Assembly: GCF_002836205.1 (NCBI RefSeq)
Contig: NZ_PJBE01000012.1
Span: 558,001 to 622,000 of the forward strand
Source: Shewanella sp. Choline-02u-19
GTDB taxonomy: Bacteria; Pseudomonadota; Gammaproteobacteria; Enterobacterales; Shewanellaceae
Direction: 5' to 3'
DNA: 64,000 nt
Shown: in pieces, positions 56,765-64,000 of the stretch
Layout: each line of letters begins with the position of its first letter
Position numbering within the stretch: the stretch's first letter is position 1
The notes under the pieces: generated by a model
The model's input: the letters and a program-made list of their open reading frames with translations, nothing else
What the model was told of the DNA's origin: nothing
Databases searched by the model: none
Translations under genes and position numbers: made by a program

Positions 56765-57223
56765 ATGAAATCATTTAAAAATATATTCGTGATTGTGGGG
56801 CTAGCACTCATGCTAGCTGCTTGCGCGACACCCTACGATACAGAGAAAAACTTTTGGTCTTTCGGAAAAGGATTTGAAACGGTGCAGATAGCACCAGACA
56901 GCTGGCAAATTAGTTTTGTCGGCAACACTAATACAGACAGAGCATTGACAAGAAAGTACGTCATGCTTAAGTCTGCAGAACTGTGTCAACAGGCTGGGTT
57001 CCCCTATTTTACCTTCACTAACGAGCAGACCAATCGCGATTCTGTTGGTCAATTCGGTGTCGGTACAACCAGCAGTAATGATCTACTTTGGGGCAGTTCT
57101 ACTATTGATAAAGAAACCTCAACTGTCGTAGAAGTTACTGGCCTAAATAGTAAAGATCCTAACACTGGCTCTCGAGTGTATGACACCAATTATATTATTG
57201 GCCATGTCAGTATTGAAGGTTAG
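56765..57223 (+). CDS. CC0125/CC1285-type lipoprotein
   Basis: A 152-residue lipoprotein with lipobox LAAC at residue 20. The conserved body includes QISFVGNTNTDRALTRKYVM and LKSAELCQQAGFPYFTF, known from small lipoproteins of the CC0125/CC1285 family of unknown function. It follows the MipA/OmpV-like gene by 22 bp. Confidence 0.75.
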   Translation: MKSFKNIFVIVGLALMLAACATPYDTEKNFWSFGKGFETVQIAPDSWQISFVGNTNTDRALTRKYVMLKSAELCQQAGFPYFTFTNEQTNRDSVGQFGVGTTSSNDLLWGSSTIDKETSTVVEVTGLNSKDPNTGSRVYDTNYIIGHVSIEG

Positions 57224-57236
57224 TTATCTAAATTTT

Positions 57237-57265
57237 GGCGCCGCTTATTATTTATAGCGCCTTTA
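57237..57265 (+). terminator. weak terminator after the lipoprotein gene
   Basis: GGCGC pairs with GCGCC over a 15-nt loop, followed by TTTAATAAA. Confidence 0.45.
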
Positions 57266-57406
57266 ATAAAGCACTTTAAATAACTCCCCCCTCCCCAGAT
57301 ATGTACCTGTTGGGGGGTATTCTTCCTGACGCAGCTATAGCGCTGTATTGTTTCAATATTAAAGTTATGCATTTATTATTTGAATTAAAAATTTGAGAAA
57401 AACATC

Positions 57407-58297
57407 ATGAATATAATTGGTATGGCGATTGAGGCTAGTAGTCTTAAAAGCAAGGGGAAGATAAAGTTTATAATTAAATTCATCATTCGAACTTTGTTTA
57501 ACCACCCTCACATAAAAAAGATGAATGACAATTTCTATCATGGTGAACGAAAAGCACTCTGTAAAAATCAACCAGATTTCCTGACTAAATTTTTAAAGCC
57601 TTATTTACGAACTGGACATAGTAAAAAAGAAATTATTGAAATTTTAATTAACCACTACAACTGGTTTGAACGCAAATTTTCAGCCGACGCTCGCCATCAA
57701 ATATATAATAGTCGATTAACACTTCACAGGATAGATATTGATGATCAATATTATTTAATCAATCTTTCATTTCATCTGAATCCGACAATGGAAGGGGAAC
57801 TTACTCTTTCACTTACAGACTCAAAATACAAAAGATGTTATATTGTTTCATTTACAGTTGTCGATAATGATATTTATATTGGCTGTGTACAAGGCGGGGC
57901 TCATGATAATGGTTTTAGCCGATTATTTACCAAGGCGATTTATGGATTACGTCCTAAATCGTTTATGGTCGAAACATTACGCTTACTCGCCATTAATCTG
58001 GGAATAAGAGATATATATGCCGTAAAGGATTCAAGGCATATATATACTGCTAGACGTTACGGTCTAAAAAGAAGAAGAAAAACAATTAATCTTAATTATG
58101 ACCGCTTGTGGGAAGAGCATAATGGTGAATCTCATGATGATTTTTTCTACAAACTACCGATTAATTCTGCTCGTAAATCAATGGAAGATATCAAGCGACC
58201 AAAACGAAAAATGTATCGTGAACGCTATACGTGGCTGGATGGCTACGGCCAATCGCTGAAGAATACGCTTGATGAATACATAGAAAGGTATGATTAA
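57407..58297 (+). CDS. VirK/YbjX family protein (DUF535)
   Basis: A 296-residue soluble protein. Conserved blocks are FERKFSADARHQIYNSRLT near residue 84, IGCVQGG near 158, GLRPKSFMVETLRLLA near 181, and the ARRYGL motif near 217. This is the DUF535 layout of VirK and YbjX, which affect antimicrobial-peptide resistance and envelope integrity in enteric bacteria. The gene is visibly richer in A and T than its neighbours, and an IS30 remnant lies 45 bp downstream, so it may be horizontally acquired. GAGAAA lies before the ATG. Confidence 0.82.
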   Translation: MNIIGMAIEASSLKSKGKIKFIIKFIIRTLFNHPHIKKMNDNFYHGERKALCKNQPDFLTKFLKPYLRTGHSKKEIIEILINHYNWFERKFSADARHQIYNSRLTLHRIDIDDQYYLINLSFHLNPTMEGELTLSLTDSKYKRCYIVSFTVVDNDIYIGCVQGGAHDNGFSRLFTKAIYGLRPKSFMVETLRLLAINLGIRDIYAVKDSRHIYTARRYGLKRRRKTINLNYDRLWEEHNGESHDDFFYKLPINSARKSMEDIKRPKRKMYRERYTWLDGYGQSLKNTLDEYIERYD

Positions 58298-58341
58298 TGG
58301 CACAAGGGGTAATATCGCCCCTCCGGCAGCCTAAATGCACA

Positions 58342-58434
58342 TTATGTTGCGAGAAAATGCTCCATAAAGACCTCGTTCGGAGACTTATATTCCAGTGAGG
58401 CTCTTCCTCTGGTATTTAGCGGGTGTCTTTTAAG
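58342..58434 (-). pseudogene. IS30 family transposase C-terminal fragment
   Basis: The minus strand reads LKRHPLNTRGRASLEYKSP followed by NEVFMEHFLAT and a stop at 58342. This is the C-terminal signature of IS30 transposases (LN-R-R--L-Y--P-EVF). The rest of the element is missing and no inverted repeats were identified. Confidence 0.75.
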
Positions 58435-58986
58435 GTGAGTTTTTATATTACTTTCAGCTTATAGTGGAAATGATTCCGTTGAACTAAACAAACCATAAGC
58501 TGATTATTATTTTCAGGATTAAAAGATAGAGCTATTTCTAAGCGCTAAAGTATTTTTATTTAAGTTGTCGATTAATAATCATAAATTCTCGCTATTATAT
58601 GGGGGTAAACTAGATCTTAATGATGAGAAAGTAATCTAATTGTTTTTACCTTTTAATAATTGAAAGTTAAAAATGAGGTAAATAGACATGCTTATCCCGT
58701 TGGTTGATAATTATGGAGCGCGCTAATACTATCAACTCTTTTTAAAAATACGCCCCCTGTAACCATTTCACAGATAAAACAATTGATAACAGCGACTCAA
58801 CGCTAATTAAAACTTCCAAATATGGATATTAATTAATTTTTAATATGTTTGGTGGGTTAATTAAGTAGGTTTAACTTGTTATTTAAAATAAAGGTGCAAC
58901 CTATTTTTTAGCGGCTTTGAAGGCTGTTAATGTATTTTTAAATTGGGTAAGGCTTAGGCACAGAGTATTGTTTTAATTTAAATTAA

Positions 58987-59166
58987 GTGGTTAAAAACTT
59001 AGATCCAAGTTTAAAGCTAATACTCGTTTTTGATAGTGAAACCGACGGTTCTAGTGATGACGGGATAAATATGTATACAGGTTTACTCATTCAAGAAAGG
59101 CAGATGAATACATTAGTTAGTACTAGTGGTTCAGTCTTTTCTGGAGAAACAGATCTATTTCAATAA
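58987..59166 (+). CDS. possible small protein, 59 aa
   Basis: A frame starting with GTG at 58987, or a 31-codon version from the ATG at 59071, ends TAA at 59166. The sequence is acidic and serine-rich (VFDSETDGSSDDGIN). No ribosome binding site precedes the GTG. Family unknown; may be chance or part of a decayed gene. Confidence 0.25.
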   Translation: MVKNLDPSLKLILVFDSETDGSSDDGINMYTGLLIQERQMNTLVSTSGSVFSGETDLFQ

Positions 59167-59338
59167 AATCCTCGGGGAGAAAGGGGGGGCATTTTATTTA
59201 TTTACTCTTAACACAGCACTAGGTGAACATTGGATGACGGCAGAATAGTTCGCTAAATATGATTTCGCGACGGTGAATTAGTCAATGTTTTAGCTCATTT
59301 ATGTTCACATACTCACTGTGTTTATGTGAACATACACT

Positions 59339-60628
59339 TTAATGTAATTTAAATTGCAGCGACATACGTGCGCCACCTAATGCAGGAGCACGACTAATGG
59401 ATAGTTGCGATCCCATCCACACGCCAATGCGATTAACAATTGCTAAACCCATGCCGTGACCCGCATTGCCTCGGCTTTGTTGGCCGCGCACAAAAGGCTT
59501 AATCACTTGCTCCGCTTCCTCTGCATCAATGCCTTGGCCATCATCATCAACATGTATCCACACTGCATCATCTTCAATGTCTACTAATACTTGCACCTTT
59601 GACTGACCAAACCGCTCGGCATTACTGAGTAGATTACTCACTTGCATCGACAGATATTTAGGATCTGTGTTGACGGTTAGCGGCTGCGTATAGGGGATAA
59701 ACTCGAGCGAGTGATTGCAGTCTACTTGGGTTGCAAGTTTGCTTTGCAGCCAAGTATTTAACTCTATGGGTTGCAGTTCTGGTTGTATATTGGCTTGATC
59801 AAGACGAGCGTAACTGAGCAGCGTCATCACCAACTCTTCCATGGTGTTTAGATCTTGATTAAGCCGCCGGAAGTACTTAACTCGTAACTGCTCGTTTTTA
59901 GTTTCCTCTAGCGCTTCAATGCCGAATCTAAGTCGGGCAATCGGAGTTTTTAGATCATGGGAGACTGCTCGGCTAAGCAGTTTATTGTCATCGAGCAGTT
60001 GTTGGATCCGATCGGCCATGCGGTTGAATTCAGTCTCAATCGAGGCAATGTAAGAGGTCTTATTCACAGCCATCCGTTGTTGCAACTCTCCCATACCAAA
60101 GGCTTTAGTCACTCTGCTCAAATGGAGCAATTGCCGGATTAAAGGCGATACCCACACCAGCATAATCACAACGACTCCGCCGTAAAAGAGCATGGTATAA
60201 AGTTCGTTAAGATCTGAATTGGCATCCACTGGTGTCGTTAGGCCTGTATTAATGTTGAGTACTTGGCCTGTCTTGGGCATCAGGTAATGCAACGAGATCC
60301 CTTCATCGGACTCTAGCATCAGGGATGCCTCGGTATCAAACTGTAGTTTAAGCGGTTCAGGCAAGAAAAATTCAGTTTCAGCAATGAGTGATAATTGCTC
60401 TGAATTGTGCTGGTTCCAGTTGTCGATAAAGGGAGTATTACTGGCAGTTTCATTATCTAAACTCCGTGACAGAGCAACGCCTAAAAGAGTTAATGCCGCG
60501 AGGTGCTCAGTGGTGCTGGGAGTTTCAGTCTCTGGGTTTTGCAGTGCGGCAAATTCACTAATCGACCAGCCTAGGCTGGTAATCGTGGCCAAAACCGCAA
60601 GCACTAATGAGATGATTAACTTTCTCAT
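59339..60628 (-). CDS. sensor histidine kinase, RstB-like
   Basis: A 429-residue kinase from the ATG at 60628, 13 bp after the regulator's stop; a longer frame upstream would overlap the regulator gene. First transmembrane helix at residues 4-24, a periplasmic domain of about 110 residues, a second helix near 139-157, HAMP, then the phospho-His motif SHDLKTPIARLRF and the ATPase motifs DDDGQGI and GHGMGLAIVNRIG. It should phosphorylate the upstream regulator. Signal unknown. Confidence 0.92.
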   Translation of the reverse strand: MRKLIISLVLAVLATITSLGWSISEFAALQNPETETPSTTEHLAALTLLGVALSRSLDNETASNTPFIDNWNQHNSEQLSLIAETEFFLPEPLKLQFDTEASLMLESDEGISLHYLMPKTGQVLNINTGLTTPVDANSDLNELYTMLFYGGVVVIMLVWVSPLIRQLLHLSRVTKAFGMGELQQRMAVNKTSYIASIETEFNRMADRIQQLLDDNKLLSRAVSHDLKTPIARLRFGIEALEETKNEQLRVKYFRRLNQDLNTMEELVMTLLSYARLDQANIQPELQPIELNTWLQSKLATQVDCNHSLEFIPYTQPLTVNTDPKYLSMQVSNLLSNAERFGQSKVQVLVDIEDDAVWIHVDDDGQGIDAEEAEQVIKPFVRGQQSRGNAGHGMGLAIVNRIGVWMGSQLSISRAPALGGARMSLQFKLH

Positions 60629-60641
60629 GACGTTAAACCGA

Positions 60642-61346
60642 TCATGAGTCAGTCTCTCCCTTATCACGACAAAATAGGTAGCCTTTACCGCGAATGGTTT
60701 TAATTTTATAGGGTTGATTTTGAGCTTCGAGCAGCTTTTTTCGTAATCGTGACACGCGGATATCGACTGAGCGATCCAGACCGTCGTATTCAAAGCCGCG
60801 TAGCTCAGAGACGAGTTCGATGCGGCTAACAACTTGGCCTACCTTTAAAGCCAATAACCAAAATACATCAAATTCATTGGCATTCAACTCTAACGATTCT
60901 TGGCCAACCGTAACGGACTTAGCCGTTGCATCGAGTATCAAAGATTCAAACACCAGTTGCTGCTTGATCTTGTCATCATTAGCTCTGCGTAATAAGGCTT
61001 TAATGCGTGCTAGTAAGACTTGTGGACGAATAGGCTTAGTGAGGTAGTCATCAGCGCCAACATCTAGCCCTTGAATTTCATCACCATCTTCAACACAGGC
61101 AGTCATAAAAAGAATCGGGCCTGAATAAAAGGCTCTTGCTTCTTTGCATACATCGAATCCGTTTTTAACCGGCAGCATCACATCTAATAACACTAAGTCT
61201 GGTTGCTCTTCAGCGATCATCTCTAAGGCATAGTCACCTTGGCTGGCAACGGTGATCCCGTAGCCGTGTTCAAGGAGGTAATCACTGATCCATTCTGCCA
61301 GTGATGCATCGTCCTCGACGATTAAGATATGTTTTTCAACTGACAT
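60642..61346 (-). CDS. OmpR-type response regulator, RstA-like
   Basis: A 234-residue regulator from the ATG at 61346; a TTG 18 nt earlier is less likely. Receiver with acidic pair VEDD and phospho-Asp in LVLLDVMLPVKNG, and a C-terminal winged helix (LELNANEFDVFWLLA; SVDIRVSRLRKKL; IRGKGYLF). It lies 2 bp after the DUF3019 stop, so it is in the same operon. Confidence 0.95.
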   Translation of the reverse strand: MSVEKHILIVEDDASLAEWISDYLLEHGYGITVASQGDYALEMIAEEQPDLVLLDVMLPVKNGFDVCKEARAFYSGPILFMTACVEDGDEIQGLDVGADDYLTKPIRPQVLLARIKALLRRANDDKIKQQLVFESLILDATAKSVTVGQESLELNANEFDVFWLLALKVGQVVSRIELVSELRGFEYDGLDRSVDIRVSRLRKKLLEAQNQPYKIKTIRGKGYLFCRDKGETDS

Positions 61347-61348
61347 TC

Positions 61349-61738
61349 TTAAAATAATCTCCAACCTGACTGACTTTGTTTAGGCGCTTTATAGACCCAG
61401 GTAACAACGACTTTCACTTTTGCCAGAGATCTAGCGTCATCGCTCCTCACAAGGCTAAAAGTTGTGGTTTTATCCCCTTCAAAACTATATGGATATTCTT
61501 GTACTGCGGCTCCATTCCAGCAGGCGAGCTGATGCTGACTTTGAGACAATACTAAACAATAGTGACCAACCTCTGGCGTTTTCCAGCGGAACAACACATC
61601 TTGATAGCAAGTTTGGCCTTTATGTAGCGCAACACAGCGTTCCGGCGTTGCGGTAAAGACGATTGACGACTCCTCACTCCAAGCTATTGTTGGGTTAAAG
61701 AGTAATAGGAGCGCTAAGCACAGATAGAAATTATTCAT
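61349..61738 (-). CDS. DUF3019 family exported protein
   Basis: A 129-residue protein from the ATG at 61738 with AGGGGAC upstream; the open frame continues further but overlaps the MipA/OmpV gene. Signal peptide ends near IAWSEE (residue 22). Four Cys (CVALHKGQTCYQD; HYCLVL; LACWNG) are placed as in DUF3019. Function unknown. It is sandwiched between the barrel gene and the two-component genes. Confidence 0.85.
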   Translation of the reverse strand: MNNFYLCLALLLLFNPTIAWSEESSIVFTATPERCVALHKGQTCYQDVLFRWKTPEVGHYCLVLSQSQHQLACWNGAAVQEYPYSFEGDKTTTFSLVRSDDARSLAKVKVVVTWVYKAPKQSQSGWRLF

Positions 61739-61745
61739 GTGTCCC

Positions 61746-62618
61746 CTAAAATACATAACTGATTGAGGCGTTAAAAAACGACACATAATCAGCCTGATTA
61801 AAGGGGCTTTCAGTGACTTCATCTGGCAGCACATTGACGCGGTACATCGCGCGGAATACAAAACTTTCGCTAATGGGGTAAGCGACGCCGACTTCCAAGC
61901 CATAGCTAAACGAACTGCCTGGATGGTACTCGGGAAATAGCTCAGTAGCTTCATCGCTACCGACACCAAAAAGATTGCGATTCAAAGTGGATGACGAGTA
62001 TTCGATGCTGCCTAATGCATGAAAGTTCCAGTTTCGAACTTGCCAAGACTTACCCAGTCGGGCTGTGCTTTGGATCCCTTGATCATTCAAATAGTCACTG
62101 ACTATTCGGTACTGAAATACGTAATTGCCATCCCAATAACGTGTAGCTCGAAATCCCGCGCCAACATAGAGAGACTCTTCAGACAATAAATAAGCGTTAC
62201 GGCCCGCTTCATTGAGAGTGGAGGGGTCGACATCTTCTGGCCGTGCCCAAGTACTTTTGAGATTTGCGGCTAAAAAATCGAGTGACCAATTATCAGAGTT
62301 CCAGAAATTAAATCCTAAATTAATGCCATCTTGAGATTGATGCACCATCTCAACAAATAGCCCTTTGTACTGGTACATACCGCTAATCAATAATGATGGC
62401 TGCACAGCTTGATAATCTGTTTGACGAATATCGACTTTATTAACGCCGTAAACGCTAGCCCCGAGCTCAAAGTAACCACCGTTAGCAAGGCGATTATCGA
62501 CTCCACCGGTGACACTGCTGGCAATATCAGATGCTGAAGCCATTACAGGAATAAAAATCATTATTAAGAGCAGTGTTTGAAGGAAACACTGCCGTATATC
62601 ACGACAAATATTAATCAT
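61746..62618 (-). CDS. MipA/OmpV family outer-membrane protein
   Basis: A 290-residue protein. Signal peptide ends near MASASD (residue 30). The mature part has the MipA/OmpV pattern: YFELGASVYGVNKVD near residue 46, YVGAGFRATRYWDG near 150, the SFSYGLEVGVAYPISESFVFRAMYRV stretch near 235, and terminal FNASISYVF. MipA scaffolds murein hydrolase and synthase in E. coli; OmpV-like proteins also act as pores. First gene of the operon with DUF3019, regulator and kinase. Confidence 0.88.
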   Translation of the reverse strand: MINICRDIRQCFLQTLLLIMIFIPVMASASDIASSVTGGVDNRLANGGYFELGASVYGVNKVDIRQTDYQAVQPSLLISGMYQYKGLFVEMVHQSQDGINLGFNFWNSDNWSLDFLAANLKSTWARPEDVDPSTLNEAGRNAYLLSEESLYVGAGFRATRYWDGNYVFQYRIVSDYLNDQGIQSTARLGKSWQVRNWNFHALGSIEYSSSTLNRNLFGVGSDEATELFPEYHPGSSFSYGLEVGVAYPISESFVFRAMYRVNVLPDEVTESPFNQADYVSFFNASISYVF

Positions 62619-63021
62619 GAGATGGCGTCACATATTAGATAAGTTGTTGGGGTTTTAGTTAGCAAAACGAAGCTCCACTCCATTGTGACATCATGTTTCA
62701 TTACGTCCTTAATTTCCGATTCGTGGAGGGACTTTCATCCTGCATTTATCACCATGAGTGGCATCAGCTAGATTTTTGTTCTGCTAATGCAGACTGGACT
62801 CAGCCGTATATGCCAAAAATAGAACGCTCTATCACGTTAAATGGCTGAGAAATATTATACAAAGCTATAACCATGAAGCGCAAGGCTGCGCACATAAAAG
62901 TCTCAAAACATTAAAGCTGGCAGCACGTTGGGTGTATGTGTACAGCGATTGTTGCAGCGGTAAGTCTGGGAGGCCATTGACGATGGATGAGTATTGGAGA
63001 ATTTACTCTTTAATATTAGTG
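62619..63021. other. 403-bp region upstream of the MipA operon
   Basis: Divides the MipA operon from the pseudouridine synthase gene. It has two overlapping open frames on the plus strand (51 codons from the ATG at 62694, and about 84 codons without an early start codon further on) that cannot be assigned. It should also hold the MipA promoter. Confidence 0.4.
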
Positions 63022-63741
63022 CTACTTTGCTAATGATGCTTTTAGCTGAGACAACTCAGCTTCTGTTAATTGGCGCATTTCACCTTCCGCTAAATCAGCT
63101 AACGTCAGACTTTGAATAGAGATCCGTTTGAGGTCGATAACCTTATACCCGAGTGCCTGTGACATACGGCGTATTTGCCTATTTAGCCCTTGGGTGAGGA
63201 CTATTTGATAACTATCGTCAGTTAAACGACTCATGTTACAGGGCAGGGTTGTAACGTCCTTGTAGCTAACTCCAGCGGCCATCTGTAATAGAAATTCATC
63301 ACTGAAATGTCGGTCCACTGTAACGTGATAGGTCTTGCAGTGACCAAAATCAGGGTGCATTAATTGGTGAGCAAGTTCACCATCGTTGGTTAACATCAAT
63401 AGACCGCGAGAATCTTTGTCGAGACGCCCCACTGGATACAGTCGTGGCGATTCAGGCAGTAAATGCCACAAGCTATTAGGCAAGTCAGCGAGCAGGCGAC
63501 TATCGGTGCCAACGGCTTTATTGAATAACCAATAAGCTTTGGCTTCAACGGCGGCGATGAGCTTACCATTGACTAAGAGTTGCTCTTGGCAACGCAGGCC
63601 GTCGGGTGTCTCGAGTAACGTCACGGTATCAATGTGGTTCGCGAGGCGGCTATCAATCATTACATGGCCATCTCTGATTAAGCGAGTCGCGGCGCGGCGC
63701 GAACAGCAACCGGTTAAGGCGAGGTATTTAGCGAGTCTCAT
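63022..63741 (-). CDS. RsuA-family pseudouridine synthase (RluF/RluE type)
   Basis: A 239-residue protein. S4 RNA-binding domain at the N-terminus (MRLAKYLALTGCCSRRAATR), then the catalytic motif GRLDKDSRGLLMLTNDG with the active Asp near residue 107, and the C-terminal RQIRRM motif. It makes pseudouridine in rRNA or tRNA. The exact target (RluB, RluE or RluF) is not clear from length alone. Confidence 0.92.
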   Translation of the reverse strand: MRLAKYLALTGCCSRRAATRLIRDGHVMIDSRLANHIDTVTLLETPDGLRCQEQLLVNGKLIAAVEAKAYWLFNKAVGTDSRLLADLPNSLWHLLPESPRLYPVGRLDKDSRGLLMLTNDGELAHQLMHPDFGHCKTYHVTVDRHFSDEFLLQMAAGVSYKDVTTLPCNMSRLTDDSYQIVLTQGLNRQIRRMSQALGYKVIDLKRISIQSLTLADLAEGEMRQLTEAELSQLKASLAK

Positions 63742-63749
63742 AGTTGGAT

Positions 63750-64000
63750 TTATTGTTCTCCGGTAAGATAACGTTGTGACAGTTCGAGGTAGTTTTTAAT
63801 CGCTATTTTGCGGATAGTCCATGCAAAAGATAAACACCAGAGCATCACAATACTCGTTTGAATCCACATGGTGATAGCAACCCAACAACGGCCAGCTTCA
63901 GCGTGCTGACAAGGGACAAAATCGAGAGTATTCCAATCGAGTTGAATCACGAGGCTTGATGAGGTAATAAACCCCAAAATACTCAACCAAAAAATGGGTC
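63750..64000 (-). CDS. membrane protein, N-terminus cut by window edge
   Basis: An open frame continues past base 64000. The visible 82 codons include hydrophobic segments near the window edge and near 63850, and end NYLELSQRYLTGEQ. It ends 8 bp before the pseudouridine synthase start, so the two may be co-transcribed. I do not recognise the family. Confidence 0.5.
   Translation of the reverse strand, partial: PIFWLSILGFITSSSLVIQLDWNTLDFVPCQHAEAGRCWVAITMWIQTSIVMLWCLSFAWTIRKIAIKNYLELSQRYLTGEQ

Larger units (their letters stand above)
58298..59338. other. 1041-bp AT-rich region with an IS30 remnant
   Basis: Begins with a decayed IS30 transposase end, continues as strongly AT-rich sequence without a recognisable gene, and includes a 59-codon frame listed separately. 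Likely the scar of past insertion and deletion. Confidence 0.6.

Noticed and set aside
60629..60832. Long N-terminal extension of the RstB-like kinase
   Set aside because: It would overlap the response regulator gene by about 190 bp and has no transmembrane or family similarity; the ATG at 60628 gives the normal kinase start.
61739..61969. Long N-terminal extension of the DUF3019 gene
   Set aside because: It overlaps the MipA/OmpV gene in another frame; the ATG at 61738 has a ribosome binding site and a signal peptide.

Overview
This window is bacterial chromosome from a gammaproteobacterium, almost certainly a Shewanella. Supporting signs are a NapDAB nitrate reductase, an ExeM-type nuclease with a GlyGly-CTERM tail, an S46 dipeptidyl-peptidase, a 1517-residue fused acyl-CoA carboxylase, and a class D beta-lactamase of the OXA-48 type between a C15 peptidase gene and a lysR gene, which is the chromosomal arrangement known from Shewanella. 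The species cannot be named from the sequence. No rRNA, tRNA, CRISPR array, prophage or complete insertion sequence was seen. Genes are densely packed except for eight gaps of about 0.4 to 1.1 kb, which are annotated one by one.

Layout. 1-7.1 kb, minus strand: a FapA/DUF342 protein cut by the window edge, rsmC, an alkaline phosphatase, then a conserved housekeeping block sprT-endA-rsmE-gshB. 7.2-15.1 kb: exported C15-peptidase-like protein, OXA-type beta-lactamase, lysR, giant acetyl-CoA carboxylase fusion. 15.3-18.8 kb: PAS-GGDEF protein, DUF502 membrane protein, a second lysR and three small genes. 19.1-23.9 kb: stress/ion cluster of CPA2 antiporter, tandem universal stress protein and Ca2+-type P-ATPase, with an FNR-like box in the divergent promoter. 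24.1-27.4 kb: napDAB with a NarP-type 7-2-7 site upstream. 27.7-32.0 kb: AttEFGH-like ABC transporter operon. 32.7-39.1 kb: a 1764-residue hybrid histidine kinase followed by an HD-GYP response regulator. 39.2-43.2 kb: ygfZ, serA, a DUF2238 membrane protein and a LuxR-type regulator. 43.6-50.8 kb: ExeM-like nuclease, a hotdog thioesterase, a small membrane protein, catalase, and a GDT1/UPF0016 transporter with a yybP-ykoY (Mn2+) riboswitch leader. 51.5-55.1 kb: aromatic amino acid permease and S46 peptidase. 55.1-59.3 kb: accessory stretch with a hairpin-rich intergenic element, a MipA/OmpV protein, a lipoprotein, an AT-rich VirK-like gene and an IS30 transposase remnant. 59.3-62.6 kb: a second MipA/OmpV gene in an operon with DUF3019 and an OmpR-type two-component system. 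The end holds an RsuA-family pseudouridine synthase and a partial membrane protein gene.

How the genes work together. Several regulator and target pairs can be read directly: NarP site with napDAB, FNR-like box with the Usp gene, Mn2+ riboswitch with the GDT1 transporter, and the two-component system with its own envelope-protein operon. The least described pieces are the MipA/DUF3019/two-component operon, the AttH transporter with a fused permease, the kinase plus HD-GYP relay, the C15-like protein whose catalytic Cys is replaced by Ser, and the intergenic element carrying four perfect hairpins that all close on a GG loop.
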